Of a stretch of 64,000 bases of DNA, positions 52,308-61,641 are shown in pieces. The stretch comes from Roseivirga sp. BDSF3-8 (GTDB taxonomy: Bacteria; Bacteroidota; Bacteroidia; Cytophagales; Cyclobacteriaceae), in the NCBI RefSeq assembly GCF_041449215.1, contig NZ_JBGNFV010000001.1:5535001-5599000 (forward strand). Reading direction: 5' to 3'. Position numbers and translations under genes: made by a program. Position 1 is the first letter of the stretch, and every line of letters begins with the position of its first letter. The notes beneath the pieces were generated by a model. It saw only the letters and a program-made list of their open reading frames with translations. It had not been told where the DNA came from and ran no database searches.

Positions 52308-54806
52308 ATGCCTAAGCGTAATTCAGGTAAAACGGCATACCCGGTGACGGAAGTTGCCGATGCCTGGTTTGAACAGAAAGGATGGAAACCCTTCCCCTTT
52401 CAAAAAAAAGTATGGGAAAACTTTCTCGCTGACAAAAGCGGCTTGCTCAATGCACCGACAGGCAGTGGGAAAACTTATGCCTTATGGGTGCCTTGTCTGC
52501 TAGACTATATCAGGAAGAATCCAGAGACCTACAAAACACCTAAAAAAAACGGCCTGCAGGTACTTTGGATCACTCCCCTCCGTGCCTTGGCAAAGGATAT
52601 ACGCCTGGCCATGCAGCATTTATGCTTTGATCTAGAAATCCCCTGGGAGGTAGGTTTAAGAACCGGAGACACCAGCTCGGCAGAAAGACAAAGGCAACGT
52701 AAAAATGCCCCGGAATGCCTGATTACCACTCCGGAAAGTATGCATCTTATGCTTGCGCAAAAAGATGCGCGCCATTTTTTCAAAGGCCTGCGTGCCGTCA
52801 TTGTAGACGAATGGCATGAACTACTGGGTACCAAGCGTGGGGTTCAGGTAGAACTGGCCCTGTCCCGAATACGACATTTTAATAAACACCCCATCAAGGT
52901 CTGGGGTGTATCAGCCACCATCGGCAATTTAGATCAGGCCTTAGATGTATTACTTGGTATAAAAGACTCAGCAGATCACGTTATTGTCAGAGCAAAGGTG
53001 GATAAAAAGCTCAGAATAGATAGCATTTTACCTGATGAGGTGGAGAAATTTCCCTGGGCCGGACACCTCGGCATTAAGCTATGGGATAAGGTGATGCCAA
53101 TCCTGAATAAGAGCCAGACAACCCTTCTCTTTACTAACACCCGTTCTCAGACTGAAATATGGTACCAGAGACTACTGGATAAACACCCTGAACTAGCCGG
53201 AGCCATGGCCATGCATCATGGCAGTCTTGATAACAGCGTACGCGGCTGGGTAGAAGAAGCACTGCACAAAGGCAGGCTTCAATTAGTGGTATGTACGAGT
53301 AGTCTGGATCTTGGTGTCGATTTTAGACCTGTGGAAACCGTAATACAAGTAGGGTCTCCTAAAGGCGTGGCCCGGTTCATGCAACGTGCCGGCAGGAGTG
53401 GCCACCAGCCGGGGGCAGTAAGCCATATATATTTCCTGCCTACTCATTCACTGGAGCTCATAGAAGCCGCAGCGCTTAAAGAAGCTGTACTCACCGGTCA
53501 GTTTGAAAGCAGGAAACCACTGGAAAAAAGTATAGATGTCCTGGTGCAATACCTGGTAACTCTGGCCGTCGGTGAAGGGTACTATCCTCAGGATATTCTT
53601 GAAGAGGTAAAAACCACCTTTTCATTCCAAAACCTCACTGATGCAGAATGGGAATGGGCCCTCACATTTGTTACCACCGGTGGCAAAAGTCTGGGACAGT
53701 ATGATGAATTTCAAAAAATAGAAGTTAGTGAAGAAGGCTATTACAAAGTAACCAGCCGCAAGACCGCCATGAGACACCGGCTATCCATTGGCACTATTGT
53801 AAGTGATCCCGTAATGAAAGTGAAGTTTGTTGGCGGTGGGTTTATTGGCACTGTCGAGGAAGGCTTTGCAAGTAAGCTGAACCGGGGGGATGTCTTTTGG
53901 TTTGCCGGGCGAAGCCTGGAATTTGTCCGGATAAAAGAGCTTACGGTACAGGTTAAAAAGGCAAAAAAGGTAAAAGGCACTGTACCTCGCTGGGCCGGAG
54001 GCCGTATGCCACTAAGCTCTCAAATGAGCCGTATGATCCGTAAAAAGCTCGAAGATGCACGAAATAATCGCTATGATAGCATTGAACTAAGAACAATAAT
54101 GCCCCTCCTTCAGCTACAATCTAAGTGGAGTGTCATACCTACTATGAAGGAGTTATTGGTTGAAAACTTTAAATCCAGGGAAGGGTATCACCTATTCTTT
54201 TACCCATTTGAAGGCCGCGCCGTCCATGAAGTATTGGCTGCCCTGGTAGCTTATCGTATCAGTGTTAGCATGCCTGTCACCTTCTCATTAGCCATGAATG
54301 ACTATGGGTTTGAACTACTTACAGATATAGAAATAAGGGCCGAGGATGTCCTGGAGTTAGATGTTTTCAGTGAAGACAACCTACTGGAAGATGTAAAATC
54401 AAGTATAAACGAGGCTGAAATGGCCAGGCGCAGGTTCAGGGAAATAGCAGCTATAGCCGGTCTCATCTTTCAGGGCTACCCAGGCAAGCCGATCACCAAT
54501 AAACATTTGCAGGCCTCATCAGGAGTGCTGTACGATGTATTTCAGGAATATGACCCTGATAATCTGCTGATAAAGCAGGCAGAAGAGGAGGTATTGAGTC
54601 TTCAGATTGAGCAATCAAGACTTACCGAAGCTATCCATAGAATAAACCAGCAACAGCTAATAATAAAAAATCCCCCAAAGCCTACCCCATTTGCGTTTCC
54701 GATAATGGTAGACAGGCTCAGGGAGAAATTGACCTCCGAAAAACTGGAGGATAGGATTTTAAAACTTCAGCTTCAGTTGGAGAAATATGCTGAAACTGGT
54801 GAATAG
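52308..54806 (+). CDS. Ligase-associated Lhr-like DEXH-box helicase
   Basis: 832 residues from ATG 52308, one base after the ligase stop (an ATG at 52266 inside the ligase is possible). Superfamily 2: NAPTGSGKT, ITPLRALAKDI, TTPESMHLML, VDEWHELLG, VSATIG, VCTSSLDLGVDF and QRAGRSGH. The C-terminal half is the Lhr-type winged helix/core domain. Acts with the ligase in repair. Its stop abuts the convergent DUF2147 gene. Confidence 0.93.
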   Translation: MPKRNSGKTAYPVTEVADAWFEQKGWKPFPFQKKVWENFLADKSGLLNAPTGSGKTYALWVPCLLDYIRKNPETYKTPKKNGLQVLWITPLRALAKDIRLAMQHLCFDLEIPWEVGLRTGDTSSAERQRQRKNAPECLITTPESMHLMLAQKDARHFFKGLRAVIVDEWHELLGTKRGVQVELALSRIRHFNKHPIKVWGVSATIGNLDQALDVLLGIKDSADHVIVRAKVDKKLRIDSILPDEVEKFPWAGHLGIKLWDKVMPILNKSQTTLLFTNTRSQTEIWYQRLLDKHPELAGAMAMHHGSLDNSVRGWVEEALHKGRLQLVVCTSSLDLGVDFRPVETVIQVGSPKGVARFMQRAGRSGHQPGAVSHIYFLPTHSLELIEAAALKEAVLTGQFESRKPLEKSIDVLVQYLVTLAVGEGYYPQDILEEVKTTFSFQNLTDAEWEWALTFVTTGGKSLGQYDEFQKIEVSEEGYYKVTSRKTAMRHRLSIGTIVSDPVMKVKFVGGGFIGTVEEGFASKLNRGDVFWFAGRSLEFVRIKELTVQVKKAKKVKGTVPRWAGGRMPLSSQMSRMIRKKLEDARNNRYDSIELRTIMPLLQLQSKWSVIPTMKELLVENFKSREGYHLFFYPFEGRAVHEVLAALVAYRISVSMPVTFSLAMNDYGFELLTDIEIRAEDVLELDVFSEDNLLEDVKSSINEAEMARRRFREIAAIAGLIFQGYPGKPITNKHLQASSGVLYDVFQEYDPDNLLIKQAEEEVLSLQIEQSRLTEAIHRINQQQLIIKNPPKPTPFAFPIMVDRLREKLTSEKLEDRILKLQLQLEKYAETGE

Positions 54807-55259
54807 TTACTCAGCACGTGTCCATGTAGTCGTACGCCCTATTAGCGAAAAGCCGATGTACCCGCGAACATCCAGGGTATTACCATTATCTGAAAGAGTC
54901 ATGATACAGTCATAAGTTTTACCCTTTTTGGGGTCATAAATTTCCCCGTCCTCGTACTCGCCATCACCCTCGTACTCAAACCCTTTAAGGATCTGAAGTC
55001 CCATGACCTTACGGCTGCGAAGCTTAGGCTCTGGGTTTTCCCGATCCAGCTTTACAGAACCATCCTCACGATTAGGCTCTTTTAGCCAGATGATTTTGCC
55101 ACAATACTCGTCGCCACATTTGTATATTTCAATTTTGGCCTCTTTCTCTTCATTCCACCATACACCTACTACATCATCAGCAGAAACATTAGCCATAACC
55201 TGACTAAAAGAGAAAATCATCAGTGCAAATACGCCAAAAATAAAATGTAATTTTTTCAT
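54807..55259 (-). CDS. DUF2147 exported protein
   Basis: 150 residues with a signal peptide (FIFGVFALMIFSFSQVMA). Mature part shows VVGVWWNEEKEAKIEIYKCGDEYCGKIIWL and KTYDCIMTLSDNGNTLDVRGYIGFSLIGRTTTW, a DUF2147 beta-barrel (lipocalin-like). Role unknown; some members bind small ligands. Confidence 0.88.
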   Translation of the reverse strand: MKKLHFIFGVFALMIFSFSQVMANVSADDVVGVWWNEEKEAKIEIYKCGDEYCGKIIWLKEPNREDGSVKLDRENPEPKLRSRKVMGLQILKGFEYEGDGEYEDGEIYDPKKGKTYDCIMTLSDNGNTLDVRGYIGFSLIGRTTTWTRAE

Positions 55260-55443
55260 ACCATTAATTGAGTTTACTGAATCCTGTCCAAAATAGGTGC
55301 CAAACTTTAATTATTCAAATAATATCTCAGTCCTGTTCGCTTTCAGCTACAACATTTGAGCCTTTAACGTGAAGCCTGAAGTAATCTACTTGAATAACAG
55401 CCCATTGCTCCGGATGTAACAATAGAAATATCTGAACCTGAAT

Positions 55444-55474
55444 TTGTCAAATTAAAATACCCGGCCTAATTTTG
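55444..55474 (+). promoter_or_regulatory. Promoter of pdeM (TTG-N20-TAATTTTG)
   Basis: TTG at 55444-55446 and TAATTTTG at 55467-55474 with a 20-bp spacer match the Bacteroidota consensus. Transcription would begin about 27 nt before the GTG start. Confidence 0.55.
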
Positions 55475-55508
55475 CAGTTCGTAGATTGATCCTGCCCCAT
55501 CAATAACG

Positions 55509-56186
55509 GTGATAGAAGCCATATCTCAACATACTCTCTCCTGTACTATCGAATTAAAAGGCCAGCGATTAAGCCTGCTTCCTCAAAAATGCCTTTTCTG
55601 GCACGAGGAAAAAACACTTATTCTATCAGATCTGCACCTGGGCAAAGCCGGACACTTTCGCAAAGCTGGCATACCCATCCCGGGAAATATTCATTTTGAT
55701 GACCTTCAACTGCTGGATGAGTTAATAAAGACATGGAAGCCAGTTAATATTATTTTTATAGGTGATCTTTTTCACAGTGATGTCAATAGTGAGTGGCTGG
55801 TATTTGAAAAATGGCTCGAATCACATCATTCACTATCTTTTATTTTAGTTAAAGGCAATCATGATATTCTCCCTCCAGCTCTCTATAAAAATAGCCGGAT
55901 GGCTATTTTTGAGGATTGTCTGGAAGCTTTACCCTTTCTTTTTTGTCATATACCTCCCGGATCTCACAACAGAAACGAAGAAAGCTATACGCTGTCCGGA
56001 CATCTTCACCCTGGAGTGAAACTTCAAGGCTTCGGAAGGCAGTCCGAGACCCTGCCTTGTTTTCACTTTGGTAATGATGGTGCTGTATTACCTGCTTTCG
56101 GAAGGTTTACTGGTTTAAGCAGAATAAAACCTGCCCCGGGGGATAAGATTTTTGCCATTGCCGGAACCCGTGTAATTTCCTTCTGA
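55509..56186 (+). CDS. pdeM: Ligase-associated DNA damage response endonuclease PdeM
   Basis: 225 residues from GTG 55509. Metallophosphoesterase motifs: LSDLHLGKAGHFRKAG, IGDLFHSD, KGNHD, SGHLHPG. Fourth member of the ligase-associated group, separated here by the inverted DUF2147 gene and with its own promoter. Confidence 0.92.
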   Translation: MIEAISQHTLSCTIELKGQRLSLLPQKCLFWHEEKTLILSDLHLGKAGHFRKAGIPIPGNIHFDDLQLLDELIKTWKPVNIIFIGDLFHSDVNSEWLVFEKWLESHHSLSFILVKGNHDILPPALYKNSRMAIFEDCLEALPFLFCHIPPGSHNRNEESYTLSGHLHPGVKLQGFGRQSETLPCFHFGNDGAVLPAFGRFTGLSRIKPAPGDKIFAIAGTRVISF

Positions 56187-56330
56187 TTAATAAAAAAGAA
56201 GCCCGGTTTTTATATATCAAGCACACTTCATTACTTCTCCTTACATCACTTATTGGCAAATGATGAGGAAAAAATGCTATTTAGAGGTTACTATTTTTAA
56301 ACAGGGAGTATAAACACTTGAAGCGGTACA

Positions 56331-56870
56331 ATGAAGGATAAGGAAATCCTTTCCAAAATCCATAAAGGAGATGAGCGTGCCCTGGACTATCTGTATAAGA
56401 AGCATTATCGCATGATGGTCCGCATGATCATTTCCAATAACGGTACTGAACAGGAGGCACAGGACATTTATCAGGATGCCCTAATTGTTTTCTGGCAAAA
56501 GGCCGCGTCAGGTGAATTAGTACTCACCTCTAAAATAAGTACTTATTTGTATAGCATTTGTCTGAACCTCTGGAGAAAAGAGCTTGATCGTAAGAGCCGA
56601 TTATCAAATGAGGAAAAAGACGGTGAAGAGTATATGGATAATGATCGTGAAGAACGTGTGAGAATTATTCATGATTGCATTGCCCAGTTGGGCGATACTT
56701 GTCAAAAACTGCTGACGCTTTACTATTTTGATGGTTTATCTATGGAAGATATAGCTGTAAAGATAGGTTTGGCTAATAGCGATACAGCAAAAACAAAAAA
56801 GTATAAATGCAAAAAGCGCCTTGATTCACTAGTAAAAAGTAAATACTCGGCGAGCGACTTTTTGGATTAG
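56331..56870 (+). CDS. RNA polymerase ECF-type sigma factor
   Basis: 179 residues. Region 2: ALDYLYKKHYRMMVRMIISNNGTEQEAQDIYQDALIVFWQKA; region 4: QKLLTLYYFDGLSMEDIAVKIGLANSDTAKTKKYKCKKRL. Group 4 sigma-70 factor. Its stop is one base from the next gene, probably its anti-sigma. Confidence 0.93.
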   Translation: MKDKEILSKIHKGDERALDYLYKKHYRMMVRMIISNNGTEQEAQDIYQDALIVFWQKAASGELVLTSKISTYLYSICLNLWRKELDRKSRLSNEEKDGEEYMDNDREERVRIIHDCIAQLGDTCQKLLTLYYFDGLSMEDIAVKIGLANSDTAKTKKYKCKKRLDSLVKSKYSASDFLD

Positions 56871-56871
56871 A

Positions 56872-57783
56872 ATGAGCGAAAATTTTTACCATAGCGACAA
56901 AATCGACGCCTACTTCAACCAGGCTATGAGCGAAGGCGAACGACAGTTATTTGAGCAACAGGTAGCACAGGATCCCTTGCTCAGAAATGAGTTCGATTTA
57001 CAGCAGGATATTATCGAGTCTCTTAAAGAAACCCGCCGGGTTGAGCTAAAGAGTCGATTACAAAATATTCCCACACCGGGCACAGGGCTTATTTCTGTTC
57101 CTGCTCAGTTTATAGGTGGGGCAATGCTCGTGGGCGTTTTAGCCCTGGTAGGTTATTTCATGTGGGAAGATCCATTTGCAGAGCAGCAGGATCAAATTGA
57201 CCTTACAGCAAATAACTTATTCATCATTGAGCAACAGGACATTCCAGCGCGTCCACAGGTAGTATTAATACCTGAAGATAAGGCGGAGGATGAAAGCATA
57301 CCAGAATATAAAGCAGGTTTAATAAAGGACGAGGTAACTGCATCCCTGAACCTGACTGACAAAGCAAGCTCACGAACAGAAGAGGTAAGCGAGCCAACAG
57401 CAAGTATAGACTTACCGAACTTAATGGAGGATTCGGAAGGTGATGGCGATGCTATCGATAATACGCAGATTGAACTACCTGAAAGCGGTCTTGATCCGCT
57501 TGAAGAGAACCTCACGGACAATGTAGAGATAGAGCATATTTCTACCAAAAGTGAAAAGCGTCAATACCAGTTCTATAATGGTAAGCTTTATCTCTATGGC
57601 TCTTTTGGAAGTGTGCCGTATGAAATTCTGGAAATTAATGGAAAAAAGGGCAAATCATATTACCTGTACCATAATGAACTATACTACAGGCTAAACAGCA
57701 ACCAAATGGATATCAAGCCATTGCTGGAAATAACAAATAAGAAAATTGTCCGCGAGCTGGATATCGTTCGCACCAATAAGTAA
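56872..57783 (+). CDS. Putative anti-sigma factor with single transmembrane span
   Basis: 303 residues. The N-terminal ~60 residues (IDAYFNQAMSEGERQLFEQQVAQDPLLRNEFDLQQDI) resemble the cytoplasmic domain of Bacteroidota anti-sigma-like proteins. One helix (FIGGAMLVGVLALVGYFMW) then an acidic low-complexity linker and a C-terminal extracytoplasmic part with YQFYNGKLYLYGSFGSVPYEILEINGKKGKSYYLYHNELYYRL. Translationally adjacent to the ECF gene, so control of that sigma is a strong inference. Confidence 0.75.
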   Translation: MSENFYHSDKIDAYFNQAMSEGERQLFEQQVAQDPLLRNEFDLQQDIIESLKETRRVELKSRLQNIPTPGTGLISVPAQFIGGAMLVGVLALVGYFMWEDPFAEQQDQIDLTANNLFIIEQQDIPARPQVVLIPEDKAEDESIPEYKAGLIKDEVTASLNLTDKASSRTEEVSEPTASIDLPNLMEDSEGDGDAIDNTQIELPESGLDPLEENLTDNVEIEHISTKSEKRQYQFYNGKLYLYGSFGSVPYEILEINGKKGKSYYLYHNELYYRLNSNQMDIKPLLEITNKKIVRELDIVRTNK

Positions 57784-57804
57784 TAACTTCTATCTAATAG
57801 AATA

Positions 57805-57836
57805 AAGTCGTCCGCTCTCTTGCGGGCGACTTTTTT
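57805..57836 (+). terminator. Terminator of the sigma/anti-sigma operon
   Basis: AAGTCGTCCGC (57805-57815) pairs with GCGGGCGACTT (57822-57832) with one G-T pair, followed by T4-6. Confidence 0.85.
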
Positions 57837-57980
57837 AATTATCCCCTATTCATGCCCCCCTCAATCTTGGTCTTCCTTAACGTTTTTTAACCGCCCTCTC
57901 CCTGTTATGTGGCGTATAACCTATATCTTGCAGGCCATATACCAAAACAGGCATCATATAGGTTAGTCTTTTAGAATTAT

Positions 57981-57988
57981 TAACTTTG
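57981..57988 (+). promoter_or_regulatory. -7 box just before ftsX
   Basis: TAACTTTG matches TAnnTTTG and ends only 8 bp before the ATG at 57997, so a transcript from it would have a leader of a few bases or none. No TTG at the expected spacing. Confidence 0.35.
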
Positions 57989-57996
57989 GCCCTGGC

Positions 57997-58896
57997 ATGG
58001 ATGATAAAGCAAAAAAGTACCGTAAGAAAAAGAAGCTGGGCAGCTACCCTTTTATTAGTGTAGTATTCAGCATCACGATGGCCCTGTTTGTTATGGGACT
58101 ATTTGGCTTGCTTATTCTCCACGCACAAGCACTAAAGAAGGGGATAAAGGAAAATGTAGAGATGCAGGTATACCTGAATCAATACATAACCGACACAGAG
58201 CAGCAGCGTATCTTAAAAACGCTCGAAAGTAAACCCTACGTACTTAACCGAAATGACGAGCCTGTCATTGCTTTTATAAGTAAAGAGGAAGCAGCTAAAG
58301 ACCTGGTCGAAGGTACCGGTGAAGAGTTTGTGGAACTACTCGGAGAAAATCCGCTGCGGGATGCTTACGTAATAAACATAGCTGAGTCATTTCAGGACCC
58401 TGATCGCCTGGAGGGTGTCCGGGAAGAAACTGAAAACATTAGCGGGGTATTCGAGGTGACCTATAACCGCAACATGATCAGCTCCATTAATGAGAACCTG
58501 ACCAAGGTAAGTATTGTCATTGCTGCATTTGCCGTAATTCTTCTTTTGGTTGTTGTGATTCTGATTAATAACACCATGAAACTGGCCCTGTTTAGCCAGC
58601 GTTTTCTAATTCGCAGCATGCAACTTGTAGGAGCTACGGGAGGGTTTATTCGTAAGCCTTTTATCAAGAGAGCCACCATTCATGGCGCTGTGAGTGGTGT
58701 GCTTGCATGCGCCCTGCTGGCAGGTCTCCTTTACTATGGTACGCGCACCATCTCTGATCTTGAGAAGCTTCAGGACAGAGAAAGTATTTTAATCCTGTTT
58801 GGTGTATTAATCATTACCGGAGCTTTTATCGGTCTGTTGAGCACCTTCCGATCGGTGAATAAATACCTGAAAATGTCCCTGGACGAACTATATTGA
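57997..58896 (+). CDS. ftsX: Cell division protein FtsX (ABC permease-like)
   Basis: 299 residues, four transmembrane helices; first helix VVFSITMALFVMGLFGLLILHA, extracytoplasmic domain with VEMQVYLNQYITDTEQQRIL, then three C-terminal helices. With FtsE it regulates periplasmic amidases for septum splitting. It leads a tight operon with DUF3098, uppP, truB and ribF, a conserved Bacteroidota order. Confidence 0.93.
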   Translation: MDDKAKKYRKKKKLGSYPFISVVFSITMALFVMGLFGLLILHAQALKKGIKENVEMQVYLNQYITDTEQQRILKTLESKPYVLNRNDEPVIAFISKEEAAKDLVEGTGEEFVELLGENPLRDAYVINIAESFQDPDRLEGVREETENISGVFEVTYNRNMISSINENLTKVSIVIAAFAVILLLVVVILINNTMKLALFSQRFLIRSMQLVGATGGFIRKPFIKRATIHGAVSGVLACALLAGLLYYGTRTISDLEKLQDRESILILFGVLIITGAFIGLLSTFRSVNKYLKMSLDELY

Positions 58897-58898
58897 TT

Positions 58899-59111
58899 AT
58901 GAGTGAGAAAGATAATCTTGCATTCGGAAAAAAGAACTATGTGTTAATGCTGGTAGGCATTGGCATTATCATCGCTGGCTTTACCATCATGAGTCTTGAT
59001 AATGAGCCTCATGGGTTTGGATTCCTGGGTCTGACCCTGGGTCCTATCATAGTAATGGCAGGATTTATTTTTGAGTTTTTTGCTATTTTTTACAAATCGA
59101 AGAGTGAATGA
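58899..59111 (+). CDS. DUF3098 small membrane protein
   Basis: 70 residues from ATG 58899 (MSEKDNLAFGKKNY). Two helices: YVLMLVGIGIIIAGFTIMSLD and LGPIIVMAGFIFEFFAIF. This is the DUF3098 family found between ftsX and uppP in many Bacteroidota. Its TGA overlaps the ATG of uppP. Confidence 0.92.
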   Translation: MSEKDNLAFGKKNYVLMLVGIGIIIAGFTIMSLDNEPHGFGFLGLTLGPIIVMAGFIFEFFAIFYKSKSE

Positions 59112-59899
59112 CCATAATCGAAGCCCTCATTTTGGGCATCGTACAGGGGTTGACAGAGTTTTTGCCCATAAGCAGTAGCGGACATATAGAGCTGGGTAAA
59201 TTCCTGCTCGGCATCAAAGTTAAGGACAATCTTTTGTTTTCAGTGATTGTTCATTTTGCCACTGCGCTCAGCACTATTGTAGTTTTCAGAAAAGATATTG
59301 CGGACCTCCTCAAAGGTCTGTTTGCTTTTCAATGGAATGAGTCTACCCAATACGTATCCAAACTGATAATATCGATGATCCCTGTCGGGCTTGTCGGTGT
59401 ATTTTTTGAAGACCAGATCAGTGCGTTTTTTGACGGAAATATCCTGCTTGTCGGTGCTATGCTACTGGTTACCGGTTTGCTCCTTACGTTTACCTATTAT
59501 AAAAAGGACACTCAAAAATCGGTTTCCTATACCAAGGCATTTATCATAGGGATAACTCAGGCAATCGCTATTCTTCCGGGAATAAGCCGAAGCGGGACTA
59601 CCATAGCTACGGCTCTTCTGCTCAATGTAGATAAGGCCAAGGCGGCCAGGTTCTCATTTCTAATGGTGCTGGCCCCAATAATTGGTGCCTCACTTTTAAA
59701 GTTAAAGGACTACATGGAGGCTGGCACTGGCGCAGGAGATATCTCAACCACTGCTTTACTTGCAGGCTTCATCGCAGCCTTTGTGTCAGGCTTGCTGGCT
59801 TGCCAATGGATGATAGCCATAGTTAAACGCGGAAAGCTTATCTATTTTGCTATCTACTGTTTCATTATTGGCTTTATTGCCATCCTTAGCATGATCTGA
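59108..59899 (+). CDS. uppP: Undecaprenyl-diphosphatase
   Basis: 263 residues. Catalytic motifs GLTEFLPISSSGH and LPGISRSGTTIATAL in a polytopic membrane protein. It recycles undecaprenyl diphosphate for peptidoglycan and other envelope polymers. ATGA overlap with the DUF3098 gene. Confidence 0.96.
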   Translation: MTIIEALILGIVQGLTEFLPISSSGHIELGKFLLGIKVKDNLLFSVIVHFATALSTIVVFRKDIADLLKGLFAFQWNESTQYVSKLIISMIPVGLVGVFFEDQISAFFDGNILLVGAMLLVTGLLLTFTYYKKDTQKSVSYTKAFIIGITQAIAILPGISRSGTTIATALLLNVDKAKAARFSFLMVLAPIIGASLLKLKDYMEAGTGAGDISTTALLAGFIAAFVSGLLACQWMIAIVKRGKLIYFAIYCFIIGFIAILSMI

Positions 59900-59900
59900 T

Positions 59901-60584
59901 ATGGATAATTCGTTTGATTTTCAGGCCGGAGAAGTTCTGCTAATCGACAAGCCTATGGAGTGGACTTCTTTTGACGTAGTCAAAAAGGTTCGGGGTATGA
60001 CCCGCGTCAAGAAAGTCGGTCATGCTGGTACGTTAGACCCTCTGGCTACAGGTCTCCTTATTATATGTACAGGTAAAAAGACGAAAAGCATAGAAGGGTA
60101 TCAGGCACAGGAAAAGGAATATGAAGCTACCATGAGACTGGGCGTTACCTCAGAATCTCATGACCTGGAACAGGAACTTACTGAGCAAATTGATGTCTCC
60201 CACATTACTGCTGAGGAGGTGGAAAAGTTGAAAGAAACTTTTACCGGGGACATTTTACAAATACCGCCTATGCACAGCGCGGTTAAGGTAGATGGTAAAC
60301 GGGCCTACAGTCTGGCCCGAAAAGGCAAAGAAGTAAAAATAGATCCCCGTCAGGTGACTATACGCGAGCTTGAATTTCAGGACATAACTCTTCCTGAGGT
60401 AACTTTCAGGGTGGTTTGCACGAAAGGAACCTATATACGAAGTCTGGTGCGGGACATGGGAGAAAAACTAGGTGCCGGTGCGGTAATGACTTCACTCCGG
60501 AGAACCCGGATTGGCGAGTTTGATGTCAATAATGCCTGGGAACTGAAAGAACTGGAAGCAAAGATAAAAGGTAGAGCAGAATGA
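59901..60584 (+). CDS. truB: tRNA pseudouridine(55) synthase TruB
   Basis: 227 residues. Catalytic Asp in HAGTLDPLATGLLI; KVDGKRAYSLARKG and VCTKGTYIRSLVRDMG are TruB motifs. Makes pseudouridine 55 in the T loop of tRNAs. Ends four bases into ribF. Confidence 0.96.
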   Translation: MDNSFDFQAGEVLLIDKPMEWTSFDVVKKVRGMTRVKKVGHAGTLDPLATGLLIICTGKKTKSIEGYQAQEKEYEATMRLGVTSESHDLEQELTEQIDVSHITAEEVEKLKETFTGDILQIPPMHSAVKVDGKRAYSLARKGKEVKIDPRQVTIRELEFQDITLPEVTFRVVCTKGTYIRSLVRDMGEKLGAGAVMTSLRRTRIGEFDVNNAWELKELEAKIKGRAE

Positions 60585-61516
60585 AAATATACCGCAGCGC
60601 GGAAGGCTTCAAGAAGCTAACCAATCCGGTAGTTACGAGCGGCACCTTCGATGGCGTCCATATTGGCCACCAAAAAATACTCGAACGCGTACGGGAGGTG
60701 GCTCGCCAGACAGGAGGAGAAACGGTATTGATTACATTCTGGCCTCACCCGCGCCTCATTCTAAACCCGGATGATGACTCGCTAAAGCTTCTATCGACAT
60801 TTGAAGAAAAGTCAGCCTTACTTGAGAAATTCGGTATAGACCATCTTATACAGATCCCCTTTACTAAAGAATTCAGTCAGACAACTTCAGAGGAGTTCAT
60901 TCGCCACATCCTTATTGATACGATAGGCACTAAACGGTTAGTGATCGGTTATGATCATCGTTTTGGCAGAAATCGTGAAGGAAGTTTTGAACACTTACAG
61001 GCGAACTCTGATAGATATGGCTTTAAAGTAGAAGAAATATCCCGGCAGGACATAGACGACAGCGCTGTAAGCAGCACTAAAACCAGAAAAGCTCTGACCT
61101 CAGGTGATGTAGCCACTGCTACCGGTTTTCTGGGAAGGCCGTATACCCTGACCGGGGAAGTAGTGCATGGCGATAAAATTGGTCGTCAGCTAGGTTACCC
61201 CACGGCCAACATCCGGCCTCATTATTCCTACAAACTGATTCCTGCTCATGGCATTTATGCTGTGGAGGTAGATGTACAAGGCACGCGGTACGGAGGAATG
61301 CTTAATATCGGTACCCGCCCTACCTTCAATGGCAAACGGGAAACGATAGAGGTCTACTTATTTGACTTTGACCGGGTTATTTACGGGGAGGAATTGACCC
61401 TTCACTTTATTCATCGGGTCCGGGATGAAGTGGCTTTCGGATCGAAAGAGGCTTTAATAGAAGCCATGAAGAACGACGAAGTGGAAAGTCGTAAGGTTCT
61501 CGGTCTTTCCAAATAA
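60581..61516 (+). CDS. ribF: Bifunctional riboflavin kinase/FAD synthetase
   Basis: 311 residues. N-terminal FAD synthetase: TSGTFDGVHIGHQKIL, TFWPHPRLIL, VIGYDHRFGRNREGS. C-terminal flavokinase: GRQLGYPTANI and GGMLNIGTRPTF. Makes FMN and FAD from riboflavin. Last gene of the ftsX operon, overlapping truB by ATGA. Confidence 0.96.
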   Translation: MKIYRSAEGFKKLTNPVVTSGTFDGVHIGHQKILERVREVARQTGGETVLITFWPHPRLILNPDDDSLKLLSTFEEKSALLEKFGIDHLIQIPFTKEFSQTTSEEFIRHILIDTIGTKRLVIGYDHRFGRNREGSFEHLQANSDRYGFKVEEISRQDIDDSAVSSTKTRKALTSGDVATATGFLGRPYTLTGEVVHGDKIGRQLGYPTANIRPHYSYKLIPAHGIYAVEVDVQGTRYGGMLNIGTRPTFNGKRETIEVYLFDFDRVIYGEELTLHFIHRVRDEVAFGSKEALIEAMKNDEVESRKVLGLSK

Positions 61517-61641
61517 ACCACGTTCCTATCTGATTTTTCCTTGAAAGGCTATTTTTTGGGCGTTATTATTGATTATTTTGAGCCACAGCAAACAGTGTCA
61601 AGTCTGTTTGCTGCTACTAACGATTCAAACCCAAAACTGAT

